In this document: piece after piece, positions 53,866 to 63,378 of the stretch
How positions within the stretch are numbered: position 1 is the stretch's first letter
Layout of the letters: the number at the start of each line of letters is the position of its first letter
Assembly (NCBI RefSeq): GCF_003477605.1
Contig: NZ_QUDR01000008.1
Location: 51,937 to 115,936 of the forward strand
Length of the DNA stretch: 64,000 bases
Source of the DNA: Clostridium sp. AF37-5
GTDB lineage: Bacteria > Bacillota > Clostridia > Lachnospirales > Lachnospiraceae
Reading direction: 5' to 3'
Made by a program: the position numbers and the translations under genes
The notes under the pieces: model-generated
The model's input: only the letters and a program-made list of their open reading frames with translations
Database searches by the model: none
What the model was told of the DNA's origin: nothing

Positions 53866-54549
53866 TTATCGTGTTTTTTCTTTGTCCTTTGCGGATTTCG
53901 TGTTTTCTTTTGCGGCTGGTTCTACGGTATGACCGTTTCTCTCGCAAAGCTCGGCAAATTCGCAGATATGGTAGAGATTTGTGCCGACCTCCAAATGGTA
54001 GTCGTCGATATATCTGCAAGTTCTCTCCATTGTTTTGCCGTCGCCGAGCTTGATTGAGATTTTTTCTCCGTCCGCAATGCGAAACTGCTCCTGATAGTGC
54101 GGGTTGATAAATCGGATACCTCGCTCAGCGTTTTTCAAGTGGGCATTTAGCCACTCTTTCTGATAGCAATAGCAGTACAGATTGTACTCGCCCCTGTTGG
54201 GGTTAAATCTCATAAGATAGCTGTACTTTCCCGTATCAAGACGGATGCCGTAGTGGTTGCAGTCATCATTAAAGGAGCTGTCGGGAGTGGAATAACAGTA
54301 AGAGGACATAGCCTTTCTGCCGGACAAAACATCGCCGTCACGCAATCCGTTTATGACTTCATCAAATTCAGCCTTAAATTCATCGGTTTTCAAGTCTTTT
54401 CTGAAATCGTTCCAAGTCGTCCAAAACTCGTTCCCGTTAGAACCGAAGTCGGCTCTCAAATATCCGATAAGACCGGTCTGCATAGAGAGCTGCTGACTTT
54501 GGCTGAAGGTGTATTTACGCTCTGCTTCGGTCAATACTCTGTAATCCAT
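53866..54549 (-). CDS. Conserved ICE protein, unknown
   Basis: The 227-residue protein (MDYRVLTEAERKYTFSQSQQL) starts at 54549 after GAGGTG; an ATG two codons up is possible. It has an aromatic-rich core (SYLMRFNPNRGEYNLYCYCY) and a Lys/Glu-rich tail. No domain is assigned. It lies just upstream of the giant fusion gene, in the same operon. Confidence 0.65.
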   Translation of the reverse strand: MDYRVLTEAERKYTFSQSQQLSMQTGLIGYLRADFGSNGNEFWTTWNDFRKDLKTDEFKAEFDEVINGLRDGDVLSGRKAMSSYCYSTPDSSFNDDCNHYGIRLDTGKYSYLMRFNPNRGEYNLYCYCYQKEWLNAHLKNAERGIRFINPHYQEQFRIADGEKISIKLGDGKTMERTCRYIDDYHLEVGTNLYHICEFAELCERNGHTVEPAAKENTKSAKDKEKTR

Positions 54550-54554
54550 TTTCA

Positions 54555-55112
54555 TCACCTCGCTTGTTCGTTTGTTTGTCTTTGCTTTGGAATAGGAAAA
54601 CCATAAACTCCGGCAATGTCATCGCCGAGCCTTTTGGTAACTCGTGTGATGTCGGCTCTTGTGGCTTTTCCGTTATAGATTTTATCTTGCAGATTTTCAA
54701 TCTGCGTATCGGTAACACCGTCTTTGAATACACGGTAAAGATAATGGTTTGTACCGTCGTGATGAACGGCGTCGGCACGAAGGTCGCCGTACTTATCCAC
54801 ATACCATTCGTTGTAATCGGTATCGGAATAAAGGCAGTCCTTAATGTTGCCGGAATCAATCATCTTGTAGCCCGACACTCTGCCGTTCCATCTGCCGAGG
54901 TCGCCGATAACAATAATCGGCTGTGAAAGCTGAATATTGAGATTTACTCGTTCATCATAAAGATTTTCGGCATTGGATTTTACCATAATGTCGTAAAGCT
55001 CATCATCGGAATATCCGGGATACAGTTCCTCCAAAGACTCTCGCCAATCATCAAGGTCAAGGCTAATGTCGCTCCAAATGATATGGCGGTCATTCTGTTC
55101 CTGCCTGCTCAT
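54555..55112 (-). CDS. Conserved ICE protein, unknown
   Basis: The 185-residue protein starts at 55112 after GGGAGGTGG. It is acidic at first (WSDISLDLDDWRESLEELYPGYSDDELY) with a beta-rich middle (QPIIVIGDLGRWNGRVSGY). No domain is assigned. It overlaps the next upstream gene by 23 bp, a sign of one operon. Confidence 0.65.
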   Translation of the reverse strand: MSRQEQNDRHIIWSDISLDLDDWRESLEELYPGYSDDELYDIMVKSNAENLYDERVNLNIQLSQPIIVIGDLGRWNGRVSGYKMIDSGNIKDCLYSDTDYNEWYVDKYGDLRADAVHHDGTNHYLYRVFKDGVTDTQIENLQDKIYNGKATRADITRVTKRLGDDIAGVYGFPIPKQRQTNEQAR

Positions 55113-55323
55113 CAGTGCCACCTCCCAAATAAGAGAACAGCTTATTGGCTTTGGTCTGCTTCTGAAACTCGATAATCAGACTCATATCCGGAATAGTGAT
55201 ACCCGGAATTTTCAAAATGCTCTCCATGTCGAGCTGCTGCAATTTCTTTTCGGTATTGCAGCCTGCGTCAAACAGTTTCGTCAGAAGCTTTGTCTTTTGC
55301 TGAAAAGTGAAATTTTCCTTCAT
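55090..55323 (-). CDS. Small helical ICE protein
   Basis: The 77-residue protein (MKENFTFQQKTKLLTKLFDAG...) starts after AAGGAGGAC. It is helical with an ILKIPGITIPDM turn resembling a helix-hairpin-helix. No family is assigned. Confidence 0.6.
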   Translation of the reverse strand: MKENFTFQQKTKLLTKLFDAGCNTEKKLQQLDMESILKIPGITIPDMSLIIEFQKQTKANKLFSYLGGGTDEQAGTE

Positions 55324-55336
55324 TGCTTTGTCCTCC

Positions 55337-55930
55337 TTATCGTTCTTTGTCTTTATTTCGCTTCTTGTTTGAAAGCTCTTGTGCCTTTTCCTTTGCCCAT
55401 TCAGGCAGACGCTCAGGCTTTATTTCGCCCATAACATCCATTCTTTCATATCGGGTTGATTTGCCGGTGTGAAGATTGGTACAAAACACGGCACTTCCAC
55501 GGCTGTTTGCCGACGCACCGAAACCACCTGTAACATAGTAGAGCTGTCTGTCGGCTCTCTGAAATTCAGGCTTTAATACCTTGGGGTCAATGGCTATGAT
55601 TTTGCCGTTGATGTCTTTGGAATAGTGGTCGGGGATACAGTCGGCTTCTGTTATGAGTGTGATTGGAATATCCAGTTTTTCGACCTGTTCCTTGAAAAGC
55701 TCCGCTTCATTTGCCACACGGCTTCCGAAAAGGTGTACGATTTCGATATAGTCATCGCTTACCATACATTCCGAACACAGTTCAAACAGGTCGTTTCGCT
55801 CTGCAAAGCCGCACATAAATTTATCGCCGTTTGTACTTTGCTCATTGGAAGCCAAGATAACTTCCTTTTCGCCCACATTGACCGAGCAAAGAACAGTGTA
55901 TTCACCGATTTTTCTTTTTCCCTCGTTCAT
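55337..55930 (-). CDS. Conserved ICE protein, unknown
   Basis: The 197-residue protein starts at 55930 after GAGGTG. It is alpha/beta (TVLCSVNVGEKEVILASNEQ, IPITLITEADCIPDHY, QLYYVTGGFGASANSRGSA) and ends in a basic tail. The GGFGASANSRG loop is notable but fits no family I can name. Confidence 0.65.
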   Translation of the reverse strand: MNEGKRKIGEYTVLCSVNVGEKEVILASNEQSTNGDKFMCGFAERNDLFELCSECMVSDDYIEIVHLFGSRVANEAELFKEQVEKLDIPITLITEADCIPDHYSKDINGKIIAIDPKVLKPEFQRADRQLYYVTGGFGASANSRGSAVFCTNLHTGKSTRYERMDVMGEIKPERLPEWAKEKAQELSNKKRNKDKER

Positions 55931-55939
55931 ATCCACACC

Positions 55940-56233
55940 TCAGCTTACTTCAATCACAATTCTGATGTTTCCGCAGTCGCAGCCACTGCACTGCCTTGAC
56001 AGTTCGGGAAATAGGGATTGCACTCTCTGTCTTGCTCTGCGGATAGTCTCAAAGCACGGCAAGCCGTAGCCTTTATAGTTGTTGACTATATCCTCAAGCG
56101 GTAAATCTCCGACTCTCATATAGCTGTATCGGTTGTAATAGCAAAGGATAAGCTGCATATCGTCATACCTCGTTTCGGGGCATTCTCTGAGTATTGCAAG
56201 CACCTTGCTGTCAACCGTCTTTTGCTTATTCAT
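55940..56233 (-). CDS. Conserved ICE protein, possible DNA-binding
   Basis: The 97-residue protein starts at 56233 after ACGGAGG. The middle and end (FETIRRARQRVQSLFPEL) suggest a helix-turn-helix or similar. It closes with CSGCDCG. No family assigned. Confidence 0.6.
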   Translation of the reverse strand: MNKQKTVDSKVLAILRECPETRYDDMQLILCYYNRYSYMRVGDLPLEDIVNNYKGYGLPCFETIRRARQRVQSLFPELSRQCSGCDCGNIRIVIEVS

Positions 56234-56292
56234 AATGCACCTCCGTAAAAGAACGGTGGGCGAAGTTTTCACTCCGCCCACACAAGCGTTCC

Positions 56293-56382
56293 TTATTTCT
56301 TTCTGTTCTTAATCTGCAAGAAGATAAAGCCGCCGATAATAAAGGCGACTAATACAACTGCTACGATTGTTTTAGCGTCCAT
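56293..56382 (-). CDS. 29-residue membrane peptide coupled to the adhesin gene
   Basis: ATG at 56382-56380 overlaps the adhesin stop (TAATG). The frame reads MDAKTIVAVVLVAFIIGGFI then FLQIKNRKK, one membrane helix with a basic end. Tight translational coupling suggests it is real; function unknown. Confidence 0.6.
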   Translation of the reverse strand: MDAKTIVAVVLVAFIIGGFIFLQIKNRKK

Positions 56383-59300
56383 TACTCATTGTCCTCCTTC
56401 TTCTTTTTTCTGTACGCAACAACGGCTGTGCCGACAATACCGAGGGCAGAAAGTCCCGCAAGTGCCGTCCACAAGCCCACATTGCTGTTATCTCCGGTCT
56501 TTGGTGTATCTCTCAGCTCATTGTGCATTTCCACAACGGTAGTAGAACCGACCTTTACGGTTGCAATCTTATCCGCAGGAAGCACATAGGAAGCAGAAAC
56601 ACTATCCTGAACCTCGGAAATGGTGTAATCGCCGATACGAAGTCCCTCGATAATGATTTCGCCGTTCTTATCGGTCGTGAAGCTTCGGTCGTAACCGTTT
56701 ACTCCTGTAACTCTGAAAGTGAAGCCTTCAACCTTACCGTCAGAGGAAGTTTTAACGATTTTCAGGTTTCCTTTCATAGCTGTGTTAATAAAGCCGACGC
56801 CGGCTTTGTTTTCTACCTCGTAGGTGGTTTCATCTTTTTCAATGAAAACAGAGTACACACCCTTATCAAGCTCAAAGCCATCCGGTGCTTTGGTTTCTCT
56901 TACAAGGTATTTTCCGTAAAGAAGTTCCTTCATCTCGTAAATACCGGTAGAGGTTTCGGAGAGAGTTCCGATAAGCTCGTCGGCGTCATCCAGTTTACCG
57001 TCGCCGTTTACATCTTTGTAAACCTCAAAGGTCGCTCCTGTCAGCTTGTTGTCCGGGTAATCTTCATCGACCTTAGTCAACTTGATATTGCCGTGAACAT
57101 ACTCATTGACGATTTCGACCTCAATGACCTGAGCGACCTCGGAGATTTTAACTTCATAAGAAGTTTCATCAAGCACGAAGCCCTCCGGCTGCTCGATTTC
57201 TCTTACAAGCCAGTTGCCATACGGTACTTTCTCAAAAGAAAAGCTACCGTCTTTTTGGGAGGTAGCAGTCATCAAAGCATTTTCTTTTGTAAATTCGGTT
57301 TCATCAGCCTTAAACAGACCGATTACAGCACCTCCCAGTGCTTCGCCGTTTTCGGTAATCTTCTTACCGGAAACAGAACCGTAAATGAGCTTGTTTTCAA
57401 TCGGCTTGCCGTCATTGACCGCAATCTCAACATTTGCGGTATCCTGACCGGCATAGCTGAAAGTGAACGGATACTTGGCGTCGGTAAGGATATAATGCTC
57501 ATCGGTGGCAAGTTCCTTTACATAGTAGCTTCCGAAAGGAAGGTCGGTTTTGATAACAGCCTTGCCGTTCTCGGAAAGTGAGATAATCTCAATCAGTCCG
57601 TCTGCCGGAATAGAAGTACCGCTTGCAGAAACAAGTTCTTCTGCGGCGAAAAGTCCGAAGCTGATATTCTTCATTTCATCGCCGTTGCCGATATTGAAGA
57701 TGTCGTTCTTTTCAATAGTCTTTTCAAGACTTACCGCTACTTTCTGCCTGTCGTTTACAAAGCTTGTGGCGGTTTCGGTTACAGACACTTCCTGACCGGC
57801 ATAAGTCAGCTCAACATCGTGAGCTTCTTTGTTGATGACCATACCCTCCGGTGCAGTAATTTCAACCACCGTATATTTTCCGAGATAAAGCTCCTTACTC
57901 TTGGCAAGTCCGTTTTCATCTGTGGTAACAGTATCTACTACCTCGCCCTTTGCATAACGGAGTGTACCGTCGGGAGTGATAATATCTTCTGCTGCGCTAA
58001 TCTCATAAACTGCACCTGCAAGACCTTTCACTTCATAGACAGGCTGATAAATCACATCGGCGTTTTCCACGCCGGAGATATTTACCCCTGAAAACACCTC
58101 GCCGGTCTTTTCAATGCTGACTGTACCTTTCTGTGCCATATTAGGCTTATCGACCTTAATCACGGTAATACCACCCTCATCGGAAGAATGTTCCTCTGCC
58201 ACATCAAAGTACACCGGTGTGCTGTCAAGCACATATCCGTAAGGAGCCTGAACTTCTACAAGAGAATATCCCTTGCCGTATTCCAGTTTTTCCGGTGTCA
58301 CAAGCTGTCCGTTTGCGTCGGTGTAGAAAGTATCAATCGTTGTCGGAGTAGGATAAGTGAAGGTCATTGTTACCTGATTGCCGTCAGGGTCAAAGATTTT
58401 GAAGCCTGCACCGGCATAAGGAATGTTTTTACCGCTTTCTGCGTCCACCTTGACAACCTTGATATAGCTTTCAAAGTTTGCGTTGTTGATAAGATAGCGG
58501 TAGGTCTGTCCGTCCTGAGCAATGAACACATCAAAGTTCTTCATCAGCTCACGACCTTCCCAACCGGAGGTCTGATGAACGGTATATACGCCGTAAGGCA
58601 TATCCTTTGTCTGCCCGAAACCGTTTTCATCACAGACAATGACATCTCTTTCATCTTCTTCTGCTGCGTCAAAACTGCCGGAAGATTTGAGATAGATTTC
58701 AAAGGTTGCTCCGTTTTCCGGTGTTTCAATCTGAGTTTCGCCGTCATCGGTGTGCTTGATAATGGCGATATTGCCTTTCATAACCTGTTCGGTAACATCA
58801 TTTGCTGTCTGATTGTGTTCCACCGTATAAAGCTGCGGTTCAGCACCGACCTTGTGAACAGTCGTATCAAGCAGATAACCCTCGGACGGCGTGATTTCAC
58901 GGATTGTCCAGTCATTATCACAGACATATTCCTTTGTGGTAAACTGCCCGTTCTTATCCGTCACATACTTGTCCACAAGGGTTTCGCCTTTATAGATACC
59001 GTAAACTGCTCCGGCAAGGGTAGCGTCGCCCTGCGGTGTGCCTTCCTCTCGGTCGCTCTTTGTTACGGTTACGCTGAACTTTTTGAGAATGTTCGTGAAG
59101 TTTCTTGTGGTTACTTCTTTCCAGTTAATCGGTGCGGTCTGATTTGCAGGCACAACATAACGGATTGCGGTATCCACTTCCTCAATGGTGTATGGGGTAG
59201 TGCCGCTGATAAGCACATCATCAAAAGAAGCAACACCGTTCTTATCTGTCACGGCATACTCATCGACAGCAATACCGGAAAGAGATGTGCCGTAAAGATG

Positions 59301-60632
59301 GAAGGTAACGCCCTCAACCAAGTTATCCTCAGAAGATTTGATGACCTGAAGATTACCTCTTTTGAGAACATTATTGAAATTGACCTTTGACACCTGACCG
59401 GCAACAACAGTTACTCTGTGAACCTCCTGCGGAACATATTTGTCGATAGACTGTTCTGTTACCGTGTAAACACCGGGCATAAGGTTATCCAGTTGGAATT
59501 TACCGCCGTTTGCGGTTGTTACAGTCTGATTGACACCGTTACCGCTTATGGTAAACTGAATGCCGTCAACCTTTCCGTCCTCACTTGTCTTTACAATCTG
59601 ACAAGAGCCGTAGCTTACCTTCATTTTGACAAAGCCGCTGACAGGGTCACTGACCTCCTGAGCATAAGTGACCACATCCTGAATGCCGTTTCCGTTCTGA
59701 TGGATACCGTCAGACCATACGACAACACCTCTGCGGACACCGTTCTTTTTTGCGGCTGTGATGGTAAATTCCTTGCTCGGAGCTTTCTCCATCGAAACAG
59801 TCAATTTGTTTCCGCTGACAGAGAAAGAAACCCCGTCAATGTTTGCCGAGAAGTTGTAATTGCCAAGCACACCGTTTGTATCGGTGAGAGTAGCAACATA
59901 CTTGCTTCCGTTCCATTCAAGCTCGTTTACCTTTGCAGAACCGCTTGACCTTGTGCAGAAGCTCGGCACTTTGGTGTGATTCTGAACACTTGTTACCATA
60001 CTGTTGTAGTACGACAAGATTTTACTGCGGAGTGGGTGTGCAGTGCTTACACATTCAAGCACGGCATTGTATCCGCTGGTAGAAACGTGATTAAAGCCTG
60101 CGTCTCTTTCTCCGACAATCGTTTCCCAAATCAAAATCTGAGTGGCATAAGCGTGTGCGATGCAGTTTGCGTCGCTTTCATTCTGCGACTTCCAGCTTGT
60201 CGAAATACCTCCACGGTAGCCGTACTGCAAGATACGACCGATAAGCAGGCGAATGTCATCGCCGGAAATCGTTCCGTTCGGGCTGATGTTATTAAAGAAG
60301 TTCTCGTCCTTTTCGGTGAGAGTATCTCCAGTCCGCTGACCTGTACCCGGTTCAATACAGTAGGCAATATTGCCCGAATACGAACCCATTGCACGAAGTC
60401 CTGTATATTTTGTGGACAAGCCTTTCCAACCGTTCATATAGTTGAGATTGCCGTGTCCCCATTCGCCGTTGTTATTGGTATCTCCGCTTCGGGGATAATC
60501 GACGAGGTACACATCGGCTTTTTCTCCTACGGCTGCAAAGGCTGTCGTTGCCCCAATGCCCGTAAAAGCAGTAAGGCTCATAACCGCCGCCAACATAAGC
60601 GAGACGGCTTTCTTGAATTTTGTTTTAACCAT
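56382..60632 (-). CDS. Cna-B/SpaA-type surface adhesin with thioester domain
   Basis: The 1416-residue protein starts at 60632 after AAGGAGG. It has a signal peptide (to about residue 35, ending TTAFA), then a thioester-type domain (NIAYCIEPGTGQRTGDTL, where the Cys and a later Gln could form the bond), then about nine Cna-B/SpaA beta-domains (repeated SVEKTG/VEGVTF/APEGY-type blocks), and TPKTG near 1376, a membrane helix and KKKKE. It would be fixed to the wall by the ICE sortase and may hold mating cells or host surfaces. Confidence 0.88.
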   Translation of the reverse strand: MVKTKFKKAVSLMLAAVMSLTAFTGIGATTAFAAVGEKADVYLVDYPRSGDTNNNGEWGHGNLNYMNGWKGLSTKYTGLRAMGSYSGNIAYCIEPGTGQRTGDTLTEKDENFFNNISPNGTISGDDIRLLIGRILQYGYRGGISTSWKSQNESDANCIAHAYATQILIWETIVGERDAGFNHVSTSGYNAVLECVSTAHPLRSKILSYYNSMVTSVQNHTKVPSFCTRSSGSAKVNELEWNGSKYVATLTDTNGVLGNYNFSANIDGVSFSVSGNKLTVSMEKAPSKEFTITAAKKNGVRRGVVVWSDGIHQNGNGIQDVVTYAQEVSDPVSGFVKMKVSYGSCQIVKTSEDGKVDGIQFTISGNGVNQTVTTANGGKFQLDNLMPGVYTVTEQSIDKYVPQEVHRVTVVAGQVSKVNFNNVLKRGNLQVIKSSEDNLVEGVTFHLYGTSLSGIAVDEYAVTDKNGVASFDDVLISGTTPYTIEEVDTAIRYVVPANQTAPINWKEVTTRNFTNILKKFSVTVTKSDREEGTPQGDATLAGAVYGIYKGETLVDKYVTDKNGQFTTKEYVCDNDWTIREITPSEGYLLDTTVHKVGAEPQLYTVEHNQTANDVTEQVMKGNIAIIKHTDDGETQIETPENGATFEIYLKSSGSFDAAEEDERDVIVCDENGFGQTKDMPYGVYTVHQTSGWEGRELMKNFDVFIAQDGQTYRYLINNANFESYIKVVKVDAESGKNIPYAGAGFKIFDPDGNQVTMTFTYPTPTTIDTFYTDANGQLVTPEKLEYGKGYSLVEVQAPYGYVLDSTPVYFDVAEEHSSDEGGITVIKVDKPNMAQKGTVSIEKTGEVFSGVNISGVENADVIYQPVYEVKGLAGAVYEISAAEDIITPDGTLRYAKGEVVDTVTTDENGLAKSKELYLGKYTVVEITAPEGMVINKEAHDVELTYAGQEVSVTETATSFVNDRQKVAVSLEKTIEKNDIFNIGNGDEMKNISFGLFAAEELVSASGTSIPADGLIEIISLSENGKAVIKTDLPFGSYYVKELATDEHYILTDAKYPFTFSYAGQDTANVEIAVNDGKPIENKLIYGSVSGKKITENGEALGGAVIGLFKADETEFTKENALMTATSQKDGSFSFEKVPYGNWLVREIEQPEGFVLDETSYEVKISEVAQVIEVEIVNEYVHGNIKLTKVDEDYPDNKLTGATFEVYKDVNGDGKLDDADELIGTLSETSTGIYEMKELLYGKYLVRETKAPDGFELDKGVYSVFIEKDETTYEVENKAGVGFINTAMKGNLKIVKTSSDGKVEGFTFRVTGVNGYDRSFTTDKNGEIIIEGLRIGDYTISEVQDSVSASYVLPADKIATVKVGSTTVVEMHNELRDTPKTGDNSNVGLWTALAGLSALGIVGTAVVAYRKKKKEDNE

Positions 60633-60702
60633 TGCGTTTTCCTCCTTGAAATGCAAAAACGCACCGATTTTACTCAGTGCGTCCGCTTAAAATTATTTTG
60701 TT

Positions 60703-61407
60703 TTAGCAGTAGCCGATATAGATGTTGTAATCCGTATCGGATAGCTTTTCTGTCCATATCCACACAGCGGTAAAACCCTCGCTGTTCTTGTATCGGTTCA
60801 GTCTGCTTTCAATATCAGACTTGATACCGCTTCGGTTAGGATTTGCGGATATGGGGTTGTCCCAACATTCTGTCGCCGTGATGTCAAGAGAAAGCCCTAT
60901 GCTTACCGCATACTCTTTTGCGTAACTAACATAAGGGCTGACATCGAATGTCTGCTTGTGCGGCTCTGTCGGTTTCGGTTCTGCCGGCTTTTCAGTCGGT
61001 TTTTCAACCGGCTTTTGTTCGGCAGTTGTCTGTTCTTTTGGCTGTTCCGTTTGTTTTTCGGGTTCAGCCTGCGTGGTTGTCTGCTTCGGTGGCTCTGCCT
61101 TTGGCTTTTCGGTTGCAGGAGTATCAGCCGTTTTTTCTTCCGCCGGTTTTGTCTGAACAGTCGCAACCGTCTGCCTTTCAGCGGTTGATTGGCTTTCTTC
61201 TGCCGTAATCGGTGTTTCTTCCTGAACTGTCGTGCTTTCCGGTTCTTCTGCCGTTTCTTCCTGAGAATCTGTTTCGGTATTACCAGCCGGAAAAGAAGTC
61301 TCTGTTTTCGTAATCTCCTGTGCAGCTTCTTTGGCTGTGTTACCGTTACAACCTACGAGGAAAATCATCAGGCAGGCAAGAACACAAGGTATCAGCCTGT
61401 TTTTCAT
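60703..61407 (-). CDS. Lipoprotein with Pro/Thr/Glu-rich linker
   Basis: The 234-residue protein starts at 61407 after AAAGGAG. The signal ends in a lipobox (FLVGC, Cys near 20). A ~110-residue linker rich in Thr, Glu, Pro, Gln and Lys leads to a small C-terminal domain (about 145-234, YAKEYAVSIGLSLDITATECW). No family is known; it lies directly upstream of the adhesin gene and may aid surface display. Confidence 0.7.
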   Translation of the reverse strand: MKNRLIPCVLACLMIFLVGCNGNTAKEAAQEITKTETSFPAGNTETDSQEETAEEPESTTVQEETPITAEESQSTAERQTVATVQTKPAEEKTADTPATEKPKAEPPKQTTTQAEPEKQTEQPKEQTTAEQKPVEKPTEKPAEPKPTEPHKQTFDVSPYVSYAKEYAVSIGLSLDITATECWDNPISANPNRSGIKSDIESRLNRYKNSEGFTAVWIWTEKLSDTDYNIYIGYC

Positions 61408-61640
61408 ATCCATCGCTCCTTTCTGCCTTAATCGTAATCAAAACCGGTCAAAACATCAAAGGTGCGATTGGCTGAACTTTTTATCGTAGCAGACATTTTG
61501 CTTTTGCTCCAAATGTGCGAACCCTTTTATAGACAGCTATATGTTATTAGAGATAGATATACTCAAGGGAGATAGAGTATATTTTTCAGCAGGTTAATAG
61601 CCGGTATATATAGGGGTTAGAGTGTGAGAAAGGGGGAAGG
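61408..61640. other. Gene-free gap before the lipoprotein gene
   Basis: No ORF is supported. A TATACTC/GAGTATA dyad near 61560-61585 lies in an A/T-rich stretch and may be part of the promoter of the long minus-strand operon. Confidence 0.4.
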
Positions 61641-62585
61641 CTATCGGCTGTCACGGTCGGCTCTGCTTCGCAGAAACTTGTTGTAATGCTCCAATGCCTT
61701 GCACACAAAATCCTCCGTTTGGCTTATGGGAATATTCTTCGGGATAAGCTGTCGAACCCTATCGCCCCTCAAAACAATTTTCTCCCTTTGGTTTGGTTTT
61801 TCCTCCGACATAATCGCTTGGATTGCTTCGGTTGTGAGCTTGCCCTCCTCAAAGAACTTTCGCATACGGATTGTTTGGTCGTGGGACGGGGTTGCGTCGT
61901 TCAGGTCGATTTCATCAACCACATCACGCTGACTGTCCTCATCGAGAAAAGACAATTCAACCGCCGGTCGCATTTTAATTCGCCCCTCATCAACATATTC
62001 CAAAAGTTCGGGAACAAGGTTTGTAAGGCGAATATATCTGCGAACTTGGGTTTGACTGTCACCCGACTGCTCTCCAATTAGTTGTGCTGTTTCTTTTCCG
62101 CTTGACTTCCAACCCACTGGGTCGGAAGTTAGGTCTGTTCTTTTGCCTTGTCTGCTCAATGCTTCCAAACGCATTTTGTAGGCATAGGCTTTTTCCGAGG
62201 GAAGTATCTGCGACCTTTGGTAGTTGCTCTCAACCATTAAAATCGTGGCTTCGTCTCGGTTCAGTTCAACGACCTCACAACGGAGAGTATCAAACCCGGC
62301 AAGCTCACAGGCTCGCTTTCGTCTGTGTCCCGATATGAGTTCGTATCTGCCGTCCTCTTTCTGCCTTACCGTCGCCGGAGTGATTACCCCTCGTTCCTTA
62401 ATACTCTCAATGAGCTGTGCCATATCCTCGTCATCACGCACCTTAAAAGGGTGGTCGGGGAAATCGTCAATCTCAGTCAAGGGAATATCTCGGATTTTTG
62501 AAAGTTTTTCTTCATCTCTCTGTTCCTGCGTCGAGAATAAGTCATCGAGCTTCGTGAGAGTGAAGTCGCTCTTTCTTCCTGCCAT
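61641..62585 (-). CDS. parB: ParB-family partition protein
   Basis: The 314-residue protein starts after AGGAGGTG. Residues 30-120 form the ParB N-domain (PLTEIDDFPDHPFKVRDDEDM, LISGHRRKRACELAGF with the GHRR CTP-binding box) and residues 130-200 an HTH (AQLIGEQSGDSQTQVRRYIRL). It works with ParA to keep the excised element in dividing cells. Its start overlaps parA by 44 bp. Confidence 0.92.
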   Translation of the reverse strand: MAGRKSDFTLTKLDDLFSTQEQRDEEKLSKIRDIPLTEIDDFPDHPFKVRDDEDMAQLIESIKERGVITPATVRQKEDGRYELISGHRRKRACELAGFDTLRCEVVELNRDEATILMVESNYQRSQILPSEKAYAYKMRLEALSRQGKRTDLTSDPVGWKSSGKETAQLIGEQSGDSQTQVRRYIRLTNLVPELLEYVDEGRIKMRPAVELSFLDEDSQRDVVDEIDLNDATPSHDQTIRMRKFFEEGKLTTEAIQAIMSEEKPNQREKIVLRGDRVRQLIPKNIPISQTEDFVCKALEHYNKFLRSRADRDSR

Positions 62586-63366
62586 CGGCTAACACCTCCT
62601 TTGTAAATTCGGTGTACGCTTTTGACACCGTGCTGCCCGGTTCGTAGGCAAAAATGCTCTTGCCTTTGGAAGAAGTCTCTGCGGCTTTTACGGCAATCGG
62701 GATATATGTTCGATACATCTTGATTTGACTACCGAAGTTCTCTCTCAGAGCTTCTACCGTGCTTTTGGCGAGGTTGGTACGGCTATCCACCAAAGTGAGA
62801 AGCATACCGTCAATCTTTAAGCCCGGATTGATACGCTTCTTAACTCGTGAAATGGTCTGAACAAGCTGCGTCATACCTTTTGCCGGTAAATACTGAGCCT
62901 GAACAGGAATTATTACGCTGTCTGCCGCAGATAGAGCATTGATTGTTACCATTCCGAGGGAAGGCATACAATCTATTAAGATATAGTCGTATTTCTCCTT
63001 CACTTCGCTGAGATAGTTTCTCAATGCCGTCTCTCTGCTCATTGCGTTGACAAGGTTAAACTCCATTGCTGAAAGCTCAAGGTTTGCCGGAATAAGGTCA
63101 ACACCTTCGTCGTGGTGCAGAATACCGACCGTAGGGTCATTCATCGTTTCATTTATGACATCTGTGAGTTTCGTTGCAAGCGTGATACCCAAGTTGTCTG
63201 TATCCTGCCAACCGAGACAAGTGGTTAAGTCGCCCTGTGGGTCTGCGTCTATGAGCAGCACTTTCTTTCCCTGCATTGCAAGACCGACGCCGAGGTTTAC
63301 CGTAGTGGTCGTCTTTCCAACTCCGCCTTTTTGATTGCATATCGCAATCGTTTTGCAGTTCGACAC
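62542..63366 (-). CDS. parA: ParA-family ATPase
   Basis: The 274-residue protein starts with GTG at 63366 after AAAGGAGG. It has the deviant Walker A KGGVGKT (13-19), LIDADPQGDLT and YILIDCMPSLG, as in ParA/Soj ATPases. It drives segregation or replication control of the ICE circle. It is preceded by an unusually long leader. Confidence 0.93.
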   Translation of the reverse strand: MSNCKTIAICNQKGGVGKTTTTVNLGVGLAMQGKKVLLIDADPQGDLTTCLGWQDTDNLGITLATKLTDVINETMNDPTVGILHHDEGVDLIPANLELSAMEFNLVNAMSRETALRNYLSEVKEKYDYILIDCMPSLGMVTINALSAADSVIIPVQAQYLPAKGMTQLVQTISRVKKRINPGLKIDGMLLTLVDSRTNLAKSTVEALRENFGSQIKMYRTYIPIAVKAAETSSKGKSIFAYEPGSTVSKAYTEFTKEVLADGRKKERLHSHEAR

Positions 63367-63378
63367 TTTGTGCGTCCT

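Noticed and set aside
56523..59390. Long plus-strand frames opposite the adhesin
   Set aside because: Antisense shadows of a repetitive gene with strong coding evidence on the other strand.
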